Shown here piece after piece: positions 17,322 to 23,955 of a DNA stretch of 64,000 nucleotides. The position numbers were made by a program, and so were the translations under genes. The stretch's first letter is position 1, and every line of letters starts with the position of its first letter. The notes below the pieces were generated by a model that was not told the DNA's origin, searched no databases, and saw only the letters and a list, made by a program, of their open reading frames with translations. Source of the stretch: an uncultured Bacteroidales bacterium (lineage in GTDB: Bacteria; Bacteroidota; Bacteroidia; Bacteroidales; F082); the NCBI GenBank assembly GCA_900317155.1, contig ONFO01000009.1, positions 186,001 through 250,000 on the forward strand, given 5' to 3'.

Positions 17322-17636
17322 TCATAGCCTTACTCCTTCTTTCATTACATTAAGATAAAACGGCGTTATCATCGGACGGTTTTCCCATTGTTTCTTAAGC
17401 ATCACAATTGGGCTGATGGCCACTCCTGTTTGAAGTTCCAATTCATAGAGCGGCATAGTCACGGCATCTTCTTGAGCCAAAGTAAGTTTGTCACCATCAA
17501 CAAGGATGAGGAGGTCTATATCACTATCAGGCCTAGCCTCACCACGTGCCTCACTGCCATACAAAATGACTTCAGCCGTGGGAAACAATCGCCGCATGAT
17601 CATTTGTATTTGTGCCACTATGTCTTTTCTACTCAT
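17322..17636 (-). CDS. MNT-type nucleotidyltransferase (antitoxin-like)
   Basis: 104 aa from ATG 17636 (MSRKDIVAQIQ). It has the minimal nucleotidyltransferase signature VILYGSEARGEARPDSDIDL (GS.ARG...SDIDL) with the two metal-binding Asp and a third acidic strand later (LELQTGVAISPIVM). Such proteins normally pair with HEPN RNases, and MNT can neutralise HEPN by adding nucleotides (family knowledge). Here the HEPN partner survives only as a tail immediately downstream. It may be an orphan antitoxin. The longer start at 17660 adds only eight residues. Confidence 0.85.
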   Translation of the reverse strand: MSRKDIVAQIQMIMRRLFPTAEVILYGSEARGEARPDSDIDLLILVDGDKLTLAQEDAVTMPLYELELQTGVAISPIVMLKKQWENRPMITPFYLNVMKEGVRL

Positions 17637-17710
17637 AATGTTTACTATTTCTGACTGCAATATTACAAAGAAAATCCTAATCCTATACGATATGCTTCAG
17701 TAAAAGCAAC

Positions 17711-17743
17711 AAAAAACCCCTCCTGATGGGGAAAAAGGAGGGG
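17711..17743 (-). terminator. Intrinsic terminator, minus strand
   Basis: Stem CCCCTCC / GGAGGGG (17737-17743 and 17717-17723) followed on the minus strand by six T. It ends the small transcript and probably the rpmF operon. Confidence 0.65.
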
Positions 17744-17809
17744 AAAAACAATATAAAGATTATGAAAAAAATCCGACTTTATTTTTTCTCAATGCTCTCG
17801 CATCGAAAA
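17711..17809 (-). ncRNA. Possible ~100-nt small RNA or leader between promoter and terminator
   Basis: On the minus strand a TATCTTTG promoter (17816-17823) is followed after about 65 bases by an intrinsic terminator (17711-17743), with no plausible gene between; only a 4-codon ATG frame exists. The sequence just after the promoter can pair (GCATC...GATGC). It could be a small RNA or an attenuator in front of the MNT gene. On the plus strand a 20-codon frame (17762-17824, MKKIRLYFFSMLSHRKLMQR) has a Bacteroidales-like A-rich start, so a plus-strand leader peptide is the alternative. Confidence 0.35.
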
Positions 17810-17815
17810 CTGATG

Positions 17816-17823
17816 CAAAGATA
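17816..17823 (-). promoter_or_regulatory. -7 element of the possible small RNA
   Basis: TATCTTTG on the minus strand, exact TAnnTTTG, downstream of rpmF. The rest of the 17824-17948 stretch is AT-rich and shows nothing else. Confidence 0.5.
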
Positions 17824-17948
17824 AGCATTATTTTTATTCACGGCACACTTTTGGACATTTTTTTGGAAAAATTTCCAATTTTTTATCCCATCAAGGGTAC
17901 AAAACGCCCTTTCCCGTCCACGTTGGAGCCGTGATCACGCGCCAGCAA

Positions 17949-18134
17949 TCACTGCTTGGCGGCCATGACCAGCTGACCTCTGTAGTACAGGTCGCCGTCC
18001 ACGTAGTAAGCACGGTGCATCACGTGCATGGTGCCAGTGGTAGGATCGATGGTCACGTTCGGGGTTTCAGCCTTGTAATGTGTTCTTCTCTTAGCGCCTC
18101 TGGTATGAGACTGTCTTCTTTTAGGATGTGCCAT
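17949..18134 (-). CDS. rpmF: 50S ribosomal protein L32
   Basis: 61 aa beginning MAHPKRRQSHTRGAKRRTHY, the standard L32 N terminus (MA.PKR..S.....RR), with length typical of the family. It is a component of the large ribosomal subunit. It follows the DUF177 gene (18170-18697) on the same strand after 35 bp, the classic yceD-rpmF order, and shares its promoter at 18717-18724. Confidence 0.97.
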   Translation of the reverse strand: MAHPKRRQSHTRGAKRRTHYKAETPNVTIDPTTGTMHVMHRAYYVDGDLYYRGQLVMAAKQ

Positions 18135-18169
18135 TTCTTTGTTATTTTAACTAGTTAATTACCAATTGT

Positions 18170-18697
18170 TTATTTATCGTTCAATTTAATGTCTTTCAAA
18201 GCGGCCCAACGCGGGTCGATGGTGTCGCTCTCTTCCTCTTCGGCGGGTGCTTCCTCGCGGTTGAGCATTTCTATCACGGCGGGGTTGCACTGGCCTTCGG
18301 GATGCACGCGGTGCATCGGGATGGCGAGGATGATGTACTCGTACACCAATGGGCGGATGTCGTATTCGTTCAAATCGGGCAAAACGACAGCCACGTCATC
18401 CGACTCTTCGGCATTCTCCGTTCCCAACTTGAGGAAGAAGTCCTGCTGGCTCTCGATAGGCTGGTCGAACTCGTCGGCGCAGCGGTCGCAAGGCACGCGC
18501 ACGCTACCGTTGAGGTCGAAGTGCAGCGTCAGCATGGTCTCCTGACGGTCGATGTCGACCTTGACAGACACCTTTCCTTGCTGAACCTCGGAGTAATCCA
18601 TCCCTGCGAAGAAATCGTTATTGATCTCATACTCAAAGGTATGGCTCCCAAGGGCAAGGCCGCTAACCGGAATCAGGAATTCGTTCTTCTTTTCCAT
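18170..18697 (-). CDS. DUF177 (YceD) family protein
   Basis: 175 aa from ATG 18697 (MEKKNEFLIPVSGLALGSHT). The family hallmark is present: RVPCDRCADEFDQPIESQQD with the CxRC pair, followed by acidic stretches and DIRPLVYEYIILAIPMHRVH, then EGQCNP. YceD/DUF177 is required for 23S rRNA maturation in some bacteria and plants and is usually co-transcribed with rpmF, as here. The upstream-extended frame is excluded because the -7 element at 18717-18724 lies within it. Confidence 0.9.
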   Translation of the reverse strand: MEKKNEFLIPVSGLALGSHTFEYEINNDFFAGMDYSEVQQGKVSVKVDIDRQETMLTLHFDLNGSVRVPCDRCADEFDQPIESQQDFFLKLGTENAEESDDVAVVLPDLNEYDIRPLVYEYIILAIPMHRVHPEGQCNPAVIEMLNREEAPAEEEESDTIDPRWAALKDIKLNDK

Positions 18698-18716
18698 TCT
18701 GCCTAAAATCGGGCTG

Positions 18717-18724
18717 CAAAAGTA
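18717..18724 (-). promoter_or_regulatory. -7 element for the DUF177-rpmF operon
   Basis: TACTTTTG on the minus strand, 20 bp before the ATG at 18697. It settles the start. Confidence 0.65.
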
Positions 18725-18776
18725 CGGAATTAATTTGAAAGTGGAACATTTGAAGTGGATTTTTCGCAAAATTCAG

Positions 18777-18784
18777 TATTTTTG
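18777..18784 (+). promoter_or_regulatory. -7 element for the DUF4298 gene
   Basis: TATTTTTG, exact match, 21 bp before the ATG at 18805. It is divergent from the DUF177 promoter. Confidence 0.6.
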
Positions 18785-18804
18785 CCTCACTAAAACCGCT
18801 GATT

Positions 18805-19089
18805 ATGACACGCATCGAACGCATCACAAACATGGAATCCCTCTTCGACAATAGCGAGGAGGTCGTCAAACGACTGGAAGCCGCCCTCGAGGACTTCGCC
18901 AAGCTGGAACTCGACATCGCCAAGTTGGAGGCCTATTACAACTCGCCGCAGTGGCGCAAGGACTTCGAAGCCGACGAGGCCGGTAAACTCCCACAAGACC
19001 TCAAGCGCGGCGTATTGAGCGAGGACGGCATCTATGACTTGCTGTCTGATTATCAATGCTTGAAGGATCAGATTAGAACTATAGAATAG
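18805..19089 (+). CDS. DUF4298 domain protein
   Basis: 94 aa, helical. Family features are the opening TRIERITNMESLFDNSEEVV, the central LEAYYNSPQWRKDFEADEAG and the end LKRGVLSEDGIYDLLSDY. It is a small cytosolic protein of unknown function. It is followed after 10 bp by a membrane methyltransferase gene on the same strand and is probably co-transcribed with it. Confidence 0.8.
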   Translation: MTRIERITNMESLFDNSEEVVKRLEAALEDFAKLELDIAKLEAYYNSPQWRKDFEADEAGKLPQDLKRGVLSEDGIYDLLSDYQCLKDQIRTIE

Positions 19090-19099
19090 CATTAATTAA

Positions 19100-19606
19100 A
19101 TGCACAAATTCAGAGAACTTGTCGGTTACGCCCTCGGTGGCATGATGTTCGTGCTACTCATCCCGACCCTGATGTGGTTGGCCTCAGGGCGGCCTGATCT
19201 TTTTGCCGCCCCCGTTTGGAGAATGGTACTGGCCATTGTACTTGCCGTGCTCGGGCTGTCGCTGAGCGTGTGGAGTATCGTCTACATGCGGCGCAAAGGC
19301 GACGGCAACCCCATGGATGCCTTTGGTCACGAGGTGGCACCCCGCACGAAGCACCTGATGACGGAAGGTCCCTACCAACTGAGCCGCAACCCCATGCTGA
19401 CGGGGAGCTTCGTCTATTACGCTGGAGTCTGCGTCTGGCTTTGGACTTGGCAGGCGTTGGCGGTATTTGTGGCATTCATCGTCATCATGCTCCTCCAAGT
19501 GCGCAGCGAGGAGAAGCGGCTTCGCAAGGACTTCGGTGAGGAGTATGAGGCGTATTGCCGCAGGACGGGGCGGTTTTGGCCTTTCCCAATAGGAGCACGT
19601 CATTAA
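19100..19606 (+). CDS. Isoprenylcysteine carboxyl methyltransferase-like membrane protein
   Basis: 168 aa with four to five membrane segments. The C-terminal half has the ICMT/PEMT signature: LMTEGPYQLSRNPMLTGSFV (G.Y...RNPM..G) and EEKRLRKDFGEEYEAYCRRT (E...L...F...Y..Y). These enzymes use SAM to methylate lipid or lipid-like acceptors in the inner membrane. The substrate in Bacteroidetes is unknown. A second, longer family member lies at 26485-27156. Confidence 0.8.
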   Translation: MHKFRELVGYALGGMMFVLLIPTLMWLASGRPDLFAAPVWRMVLAIVLAVLGLSLSVWSIVYMRRKGDGNPMDAFGHEVAPRTKHLMTEGPYQLSRNPMLTGSFVYYAGVCVWLWTWQALAVFVAFIVIMLLQVRSEEKRLRKDFGEEYEAYCRRTGRFWPFPIGARH

Positions 19607-19620
19607 TCGTAATATAAAAA

Positions 19621-19669
19621 CCCGACATTGCGTATCGGGGTGTGATAGGGTCGCCCTTTCAGGGCTTTG
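19621..19669 (+). repeat. 49-bp intergenic repeat, copy B
   Basis: Inverted relative to 14050-14098, matching 43/49 by hand. It contains CCCGACATT, CGGGGTG and GTCGCCCTTTCAGGGCTTTG. It starts 14 bp after the methyltransferase stop. The rest of 19670-19791 shows nothing recognisable. Confidence 0.7.
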
Positions 19670-19791
19670 CAACATGGCAGGGAACCGGCAGCAATGTCAT
19701 TCCAGCGAAGGATTGTTTGCGGCATGGAAATCAACGATTCGATGTAGTCAATCTATGGCTGCAGATAAATGCATTCAACTCTATTTCAAAG

Positions 19792-20229
19792 CTACAGCGC
19801 CCCAATAATAAAGTTCCAAACGAGGAAACGGAGGAACTTGCCGACGAGGAGCAAGAGCATGGTTCCCACGGGCTTGGTTTTGAAAAAGCCGAGGGCGAGG
19901 GTGAAAACGTCGCCGATGAAAGGCACCCAGGCGAGCAGGGCGAGCCAGATGCCGTAGCGGTCGACTTTCTTTTTTTGACGCTCCATAGCCTCCGGGCTCA
20001 CCTTGAACCACCGCTCAATCCATTCCCAACGTCCGATGCGCCCGATCCAATAGGTGGTGACGCTTCCGAGCCAGTTGCCCAAGGTGCCGACGACGAGGCA
20101 GCCGACAGGGTTGTGCGTGGCCATGAGCACAGCCACATACAGCGCGTCGGAGCTGAACGGCACGATGGTGGCCGCCAGGAAGGTGCCCAAAAACAGGCCC
20201 AAGAGACCGAGACTTTCAAGCCAGGACAT
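19792..20229 (-). CDS. YqaA-like DedA/VTT family membrane protein
   Basis: 145 aa, four hydrophobic segments. MSWLESLGLLGLFLGTFLAA, then IVPFSSDALYVAVL, VVGTLGNWLGSVTTYWIGRI and RYGIWLALLAWVPFIGDVFT. The glycine/proline-rich reentrant motif, N.LG....Y..GR and W.P..GD are features of the YqaA branch of the DedA/SNARE-associated (VTT) family, implicated in membrane lipid translocation or small-molecule export. The promoter TACCTTTG at 20246-20253 fixes the start. Confidence 0.85.
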   Translation of the reverse strand: MSWLESLGLLGLFLGTFLAATIVPFSSDALYVAVLMATHNPVGCLVVGTLGNWLGSVTTYWIGRIGRWEWIERWFKVSPEAMERQKKKVDRYGIWLALLAWVPFIGDVFTLALGFFKTKPVGTMLLLLVGKFLRFLVWNFIIGAL

Positions 20230-20245
20230 CTGTGGATAATTTTTG

Positions 20246-20253
20246 CAAAGGTA
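20246..20253 (-). promoter_or_regulatory. -7 element for the YqaA-like gene
   Basis: TACCTTTG on the minus strand, 17 bp upstream of the ATG. Confidence 0.6.
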
Positions 20254-20302
20254 GGGGTTTTTTGTTTCTTTTCCATTTGTCTAAAAATGTGACAGATGAA
20301 CT

Positions 20303-20319
20303 GGTCACAAATTGTGACC
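20303..20319. promoter_or_regulatory. 17-bp dyad, possible operator
   Basis: GGTCACAA-A-TTGTGACC is a perfect 8-bp inverted repeat around one base, about 50 bp upstream of the YqaA-like -7 element. Further TGTGA/TTGTGA half-sites flank it, so a dimeric regulator site is plausible. Confidence 0.45.
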
Positions 20320-20383
20320 GGTTGTGAAACTTGAAGCATTTCGTACCCTTCCCCAGGTGACATCAGCCCTGCCCCTTGCCGTC

Positions 20384-20404
20384 ATAGCGGGCTTGACCCG
20401 CTAT
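20384..20404. repeat. Intergenic hairpin repeat
   Basis: ATAGCGGG-CTTGA-CCCGCTAT, a perfect 8-bp stem. The GCGGGCTTGACCCGC core resembles widely dispersed intergenic repeat hairpins. It marks the left edge of the AT-rich defence patch. Confidence 0.45.
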
Positions 20405-20452
20405 CTCCTAAACGAAAAGGGGATTCAGTTAGTTCCATTTTGAACATACTGC

Positions 20453-20563
20453 ATCGACGACACGGTATATCATATCGGCGCCTCGCTGAAGGACTTGGGC
20501 AAGAAATGGTTCGCTTTTAGTCGGATGGAGATTGGGACGGAGGCGTTGTGGAGGAAAATGTGA
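20453..20563 (+). pseudogene. C-terminal remnant of an ORF6N/KilA-N-type phage-related gene
   Basis: An open stretch of 36 codons without a start reads IDDTVYHIGASLKDLGKKWF then AFSRMEIGTEALWRKM and stop. I recognise YHIGASLKDLGKKWFAFS as the characteristic C-terminal end of ORF6N-domain proteins of Bacteroidales. The N-terminal domain is absent and an in-frame stop lies just upstream. It suggests an older gene was truncated when the restriction genes arrived. Confidence 0.5.
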
Positions 20564-20659
20564 TGGATCAATCCCTTAAGGACTTTTTAGACAAAAAGGC
20601 GTCAGAAATGCTATCTTTAGACCGTTGTGCTAAAGGTAGCATTTTCCTTAATTTGCTGC

Positions 20660-20872
20660 ATGAAAACGGAAGAAAATTTGGCTTTTGGCAAGCGTGTGGC
20701 ACAATTGCGCAAAGAGGCAGGTCTCTCACAAGAGCAGTTTGCCTATGAATGTGAAGTTGATAGAACATATATTGGAACTATTGAACGTGGGGAAAAAAGC
20801 CCTACGTTAAACACCATTGCGAAGATTGCTAAGGCATTTAAAATCAGTAAGAGCGAATTGTTTAACTATTAA
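20660..20872 (+). CDS. XRE-family HTH regulator (controller-like)
   Basis: 70 aa, almost entirely one Cro/CI-type helix-turn-helix: FGKRVAQLRKEAGLSQEQFA, YECEVDRTYIGTIERGEKSP, TLNTIAKIAKAFKISKSELF. The start MKTEENLAFG (ATG 20660) is preferred over TTG 20627 because a TTAATTTG -7-like element lies at 20648-20655. Size and sequence style match C proteins of restriction-modification systems, and the McrB-like gene starts 12 bp after its stop. It probably times expression of the restriction genes. Confidence 0.85.
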   Translation: MKTEENLAFGKRVAQLRKEAGLSQEQFAYECEVDRTYIGTIERGEKSPTLNTIAKIAKAFKISKSELFNY

Positions 20873-20884
20873 ATACAGAGTATT

Positions 20885-22498
20885 ATGGAAAGAATTGAAT
20901 TTGCAAAAAATGTATTGAAATTTGCAAAAGAAGCCGGCTTTAAATTGAAATCCAAAAAGAAAATAGGAGACGAGGATTTTGAAAAAGCTGCAAAAAAACC
21001 AAATGGTGATTATTGGCATTCTTCTGTCACAAAAAAACAAGATGAAAAGGAATATAACAAAAAGTCTTTTCTTGCATTTATTCTTGATGAAGATGAAGAA
21101 AGTGATGATAGCAGATATAATGACTTCTCTTTAGTGTTTTTTCCGCAGATTTTAGATGGGGCAGTGATAAAATGCTTAATTTGTTTGGGAGTTGGGACAA
21201 ATGGGTTTTCTAAAGACTCTGAAATTGCATCTTTGCCATATCCAAGAAGATTTTTCTTAAGAATGCAAAAATGTGGAGCCAAACTACATTTTAAACAGAA
21301 CTTTGAAAACATAGAATATACTATACCCGAATTAATTGATAGATTAGACGATTACGGACAAATTGAAAAATACGGAAACTATTTACAGATTTGTGAGTTC
21401 GAAGAGGATTTTGAGACTGAAGAAAACTTCGCCACAATAAATGGAATTCGCCTTCCAAAATCAATAATGCGGTGGATCATTTATTACGCACATTTTAGAG
21501 AATGGATAAATGAAGAAGATCAGGATTGGATTCAAAGCCGGTTGAAGAAAGAAGAAAATCTGCAAAACTGGATAAAGAAAATCTATGGTAAAAAAATGAC
21601 TCTAAAAGAAGAAAAAAATGATGATGAAATTGAAAGCATTTATGATATCTTAAAAACCGACAAATACGTTATCCTACAAGGCGCTCCAGGCGTAGGAAAA
21701 ACATATACAACCAGCAAACTCTCTCAACATTTTAAGCAAACCGTATTTGAACAGTTTCATGCAGAAACGACCTATTCGGATTTTATTTATGGGATCGTGC
21801 CGGATACCGAAGCCGATGAACTCAAATATAAAAAAAAGGAAGGTGTTTTATATAAAGCTATTGATGAAGCACTTAAAGCCCTTGGAAAAGAATGGGATTA
21901 TTTGAAAAAACCGATAGAAGATGATTGTTTTTGTGAAGACACAGCTGTTTTGCTTATCATAGACGAAATAAATCGTGCAAATTTGTCGAATGTATTAGGC
22001 CCTGTCTTTTATCTATTTGAAAGAAGTTCGCAAAACAAAACAAATTTGATTCAAATAGGAAACAAGAAGATTTGTCGACTACCAGAAAACTTATATGTTG
22101 TTGGAACAATGAATACAGCTGACAGAAGCTTAGCGGTAGTAGATTTTGCTCTTCGCCGTAGATTCACGTGGATAACCTTAACACCCAAAAATCTTTCTGG
22201 TGTAGTTTTAGACCCTCCATATGATTACTTTAATGAAAGGGAATTCGAATGGTTTAAAGAGACGTTTGAAAAATATGCAACTGATGCAGAATTAAATCTT
22301 CAACCAGGACAAGAGTATTTTTTAACTAAAAAGCCGCAAGATAATTGTCCCCAGCAAGAGCATCCTATGTATTATATGATGAAATTCAAATTGATGCCAC
22401 TTATAAAGGAATATTTGAATGAAGGATTTTTGCAAAGAGCAAAAGACGCTTTTTCCATATACTTCTTTAATGAATGGAATCTGAATTTGTATGAATAA
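20885..22498 (+). CDS. McrB-like AAA+ GTPase of a Type IV restriction system
   Basis: 537 aa. The N-terminal ~220 residues are an unassigned, Lys/Glu-rich domain, presumably for modified-DNA recognition. The AAA+ domain has Walker A LQGAPGVGKTYTT at about 264-276, Walker B VLLIIDEINRANLS at about 356-369, and the McrB hallmark VVGTMNTADRSLAVVDFALR (MNTxD) at about 405-424. McrB-type motors use GTP to translocate DNA and drive the nuclease McrC. Base composition is much more AT-rich than the neighbourhood. The next gene overlaps by 8 bp. Confidence 0.9.
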   Translation: MERIEFAKNVLKFAKEAGFKLKSKKKIGDEDFEKAAKKPNGDYWHSSVTKKQDEKEYNKKSFLAFILDEDEESDDSRYNDFSLVFFPQILDGAVIKCLICLGVGTNGFSKDSEIASLPYPRRFFLRMQKCGAKLHFKQNFENIEYTIPELIDRLDDYGQIEKYGNYLQICEFEEDFETEENFATINGIRLPKSIMRWIIYYAHFREWINEEDQDWIQSRLKKEENLQNWIKKIYGKKMTLKEEKNDDEIESIYDILKTDKYVILQGAPGVGKTYTTSKLSQHFKQTVFEQFHAETTYSDFIYGIVPDTEADELKYKKKEGVLYKAIDEALKALGKEWDYLKKPIEDDCFCEDTAVLLIIDEINRANLSNVLGPVFYLFERSSQNKTNLIQIGNKKICRLPENLYVVGTMNTADRSLAVVDFALRRRFTWITLTPKNLSGVVLDPPYDYFNEREFEWFKETFEKYATDAELNLQPGQEYFLTKKPQDNCPQQEHPMYYMMKFKLMPLIKEYLNEGFLQRAKDAFSIYFFNEWNLNLYE

Positions 22499-23834
22499 AA
22501 AGAAAAAACCTTCAAAGGATTTATTAAGCGACAGAGGACGGAATCTGTTAATCGAAGCTCTTTGTGATAATAAAATAAGCAAAGCAGATCTTCAAAACGC
22601 ATGGAATTCTAAGGATTTCAGTGCTGAAGACATGTTGTATTTCACATCTACAAACAAGAAGTATCTTGATTTTCTAGACATATCGTATAGACAAGAGGGG
22701 ATGAGCCTATATCTCCATCCTGACAAATATGTTGGCTGTGTACCATTTGTTTCTCCTATAACAGGAATAAAGACAGGTAATTTGCTTGTAAGGGGAAGAT
22801 TTGGAGAAGATATTTCAGAACTTCTTTCTGTAGTAGGTGAGGGGGTTGATATAGAATATGAACCGCAATATTTATTAAAACAAGAAAGCACCATTAAGCC
22901 TCCTCTATATTTTATTTGTCAACAATATATAGACAAGTATATTGAGGCTAAAAAGATTCATTGGCAAAAGTTTAGTAATGTTGAAAAGATTCAGTCTTTT
23001 CCTACTTCATCAACCAAATGGGATAAATATGCTGAAAAAAGTGCCGACATTCGTAATGTGCTCAGATATCCAAATCAAGTTAATCTTTTGTCTGATAATC
23101 ATTCCGAATGGAGGATGTTGACATATATTTTAGATCTGTGTATCCAAGAATTGTTATCAGTACGCACTCCTGTTAGATCTCGAACACCTTTTGTGGATAA
23201 AATAAATCAATTATCGCATTCTTATTCCAAAAGTGATTTGAAATATACAAATGAAATAAAAACACATATGGCAGATCCTCTTGTCATTAAAGATTTGAAA
23301 GACCTTGGCAAAAAAATTTTAAATGCGTCTTCGGGCGTTTCTTGTGCTTGGAGGCTAGATCAATCTTTATTCTTCGAAAGATATGTACAATACCTACTAG
23401 GAAAAGTTGCCCGTTCTCGAGGGATAAAGATATTAAACAATGCCCACTTTGGCATTAGAGGAGAGATACCATCTTTTGGACTCAAGTATATTGAACCCGA
23501 TGTGATTTTGGAAAAGAATGATATACAGTATATCATCGATGCAAAATACAAAATGTACATGTATGCTTTTAATACAAAGTCTGATATATTGTACGATGAC
23601 TTTAGAAACGATTTACATCAAATATTGTCCTATGCTGCATTTGGGAAGAGTATAGGTAAAAATGTCATTATTGCAGTTCCTTATGATAGTAAAAAGGATC
23701 CTGTGAAAAAGATATTTCGGATAGAGAATTACCATAATGGTTGTTTATGTGATTGTTATCTTGTTGGTATACCTTTGTCTAAAGTTAAAATGCGTGAAAC
23801 AGAGACACTGTTGTCCAGCATTTTGAACTTTTAA
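22491..23834 (+). CDS. McrC-like PD-(D/E)XK restriction endonuclease
   Basis: 447 aa, overlapping the McrB-like gene by 8 bp. The C-terminal nuclease core has LKYIEPDVILEKNDIQYIID followed by AKYKMYMY, giving the D...(D/E)xK arrangement (EPD, then DAK). Upstream FFERYVQYLLGK and downstream DLHQILSYAAFGKS fit McrC-type proteins. It would cut DNA carrying modified bases when driven by the McrB partner. No DNA methyltransferase is adjacent, which supports Type IV, not Type II. The N-terminal ~250 residues have no domain I can name. Confidence 0.85.
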   Translation: MNKKKKPSKDLLSDRGRNLLIEALCDNKISKADLQNAWNSKDFSAEDMLYFTSTNKKYLDFLDISYRQEGMSLYLHPDKYVGCVPFVSPITGIKTGNLLVRGRFGEDISELLSVVGEGVDIEYEPQYLLKQESTIKPPLYFICQQYIDKYIEAKKIHWQKFSNVEKIQSFPTSSTKWDKYAEKSADIRNVLRYPNQVNLLSDNHSEWRMLTYILDLCIQELLSVRTPVRSRTPFVDKINQLSHSYSKSDLKYTNEIKTHMADPLVIKDLKDLGKKILNASSGVSCAWRLDQSLFFERYVQYLLGKVARSRGIKILNNAHFGIRGEIPSFGLKYIEPDVILEKNDIQYIIDAKYKMYMYAFNTKSDILYDDFRNDLHQILSYAAFGKSIGKNVIIAVPYDSKKDPVKKIFRIENYHNGCLCDCYLVGIPLSKVKMRETETLLSSILNF

Positions 23835-23931
23835 AAAAATGACAAGCAAAAGCTTGCCAAATAAACCGGGCGTCATCGCCGCACTGATTATCCTGAACAA
23901 GAATAATTGACAGAGATTGGCGGTTTTTTTG

Positions 23932-23939
23932 TATTTTTG
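23932..23939 (+). promoter_or_regulatory. -7 element for the DinD/RhuM gene
   Basis: TATTTTTG, exact match, 16 bp upstream of ATG 23956. The 23835-23931 gap shows nothing else clear. Confidence 0.6.
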
Positions 23940-23955
23940 TGGGAAATATTCAGCT

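Noticed and set aside
17762-17824. 20-codon plus-strand ORF MKKIRLYFFSMLSHRKLMQR as a gene
   Set aside because: Followed by no gene on the plus strand; the minus-strand promoter and terminator explain the region better. Kept only as an alternative.
19642-20292. 216-aa plus-strand frame
   Set aside because: Antisense to the YqaA-like membrane protein, starts in the repeat, low-complexity acidic sequence.
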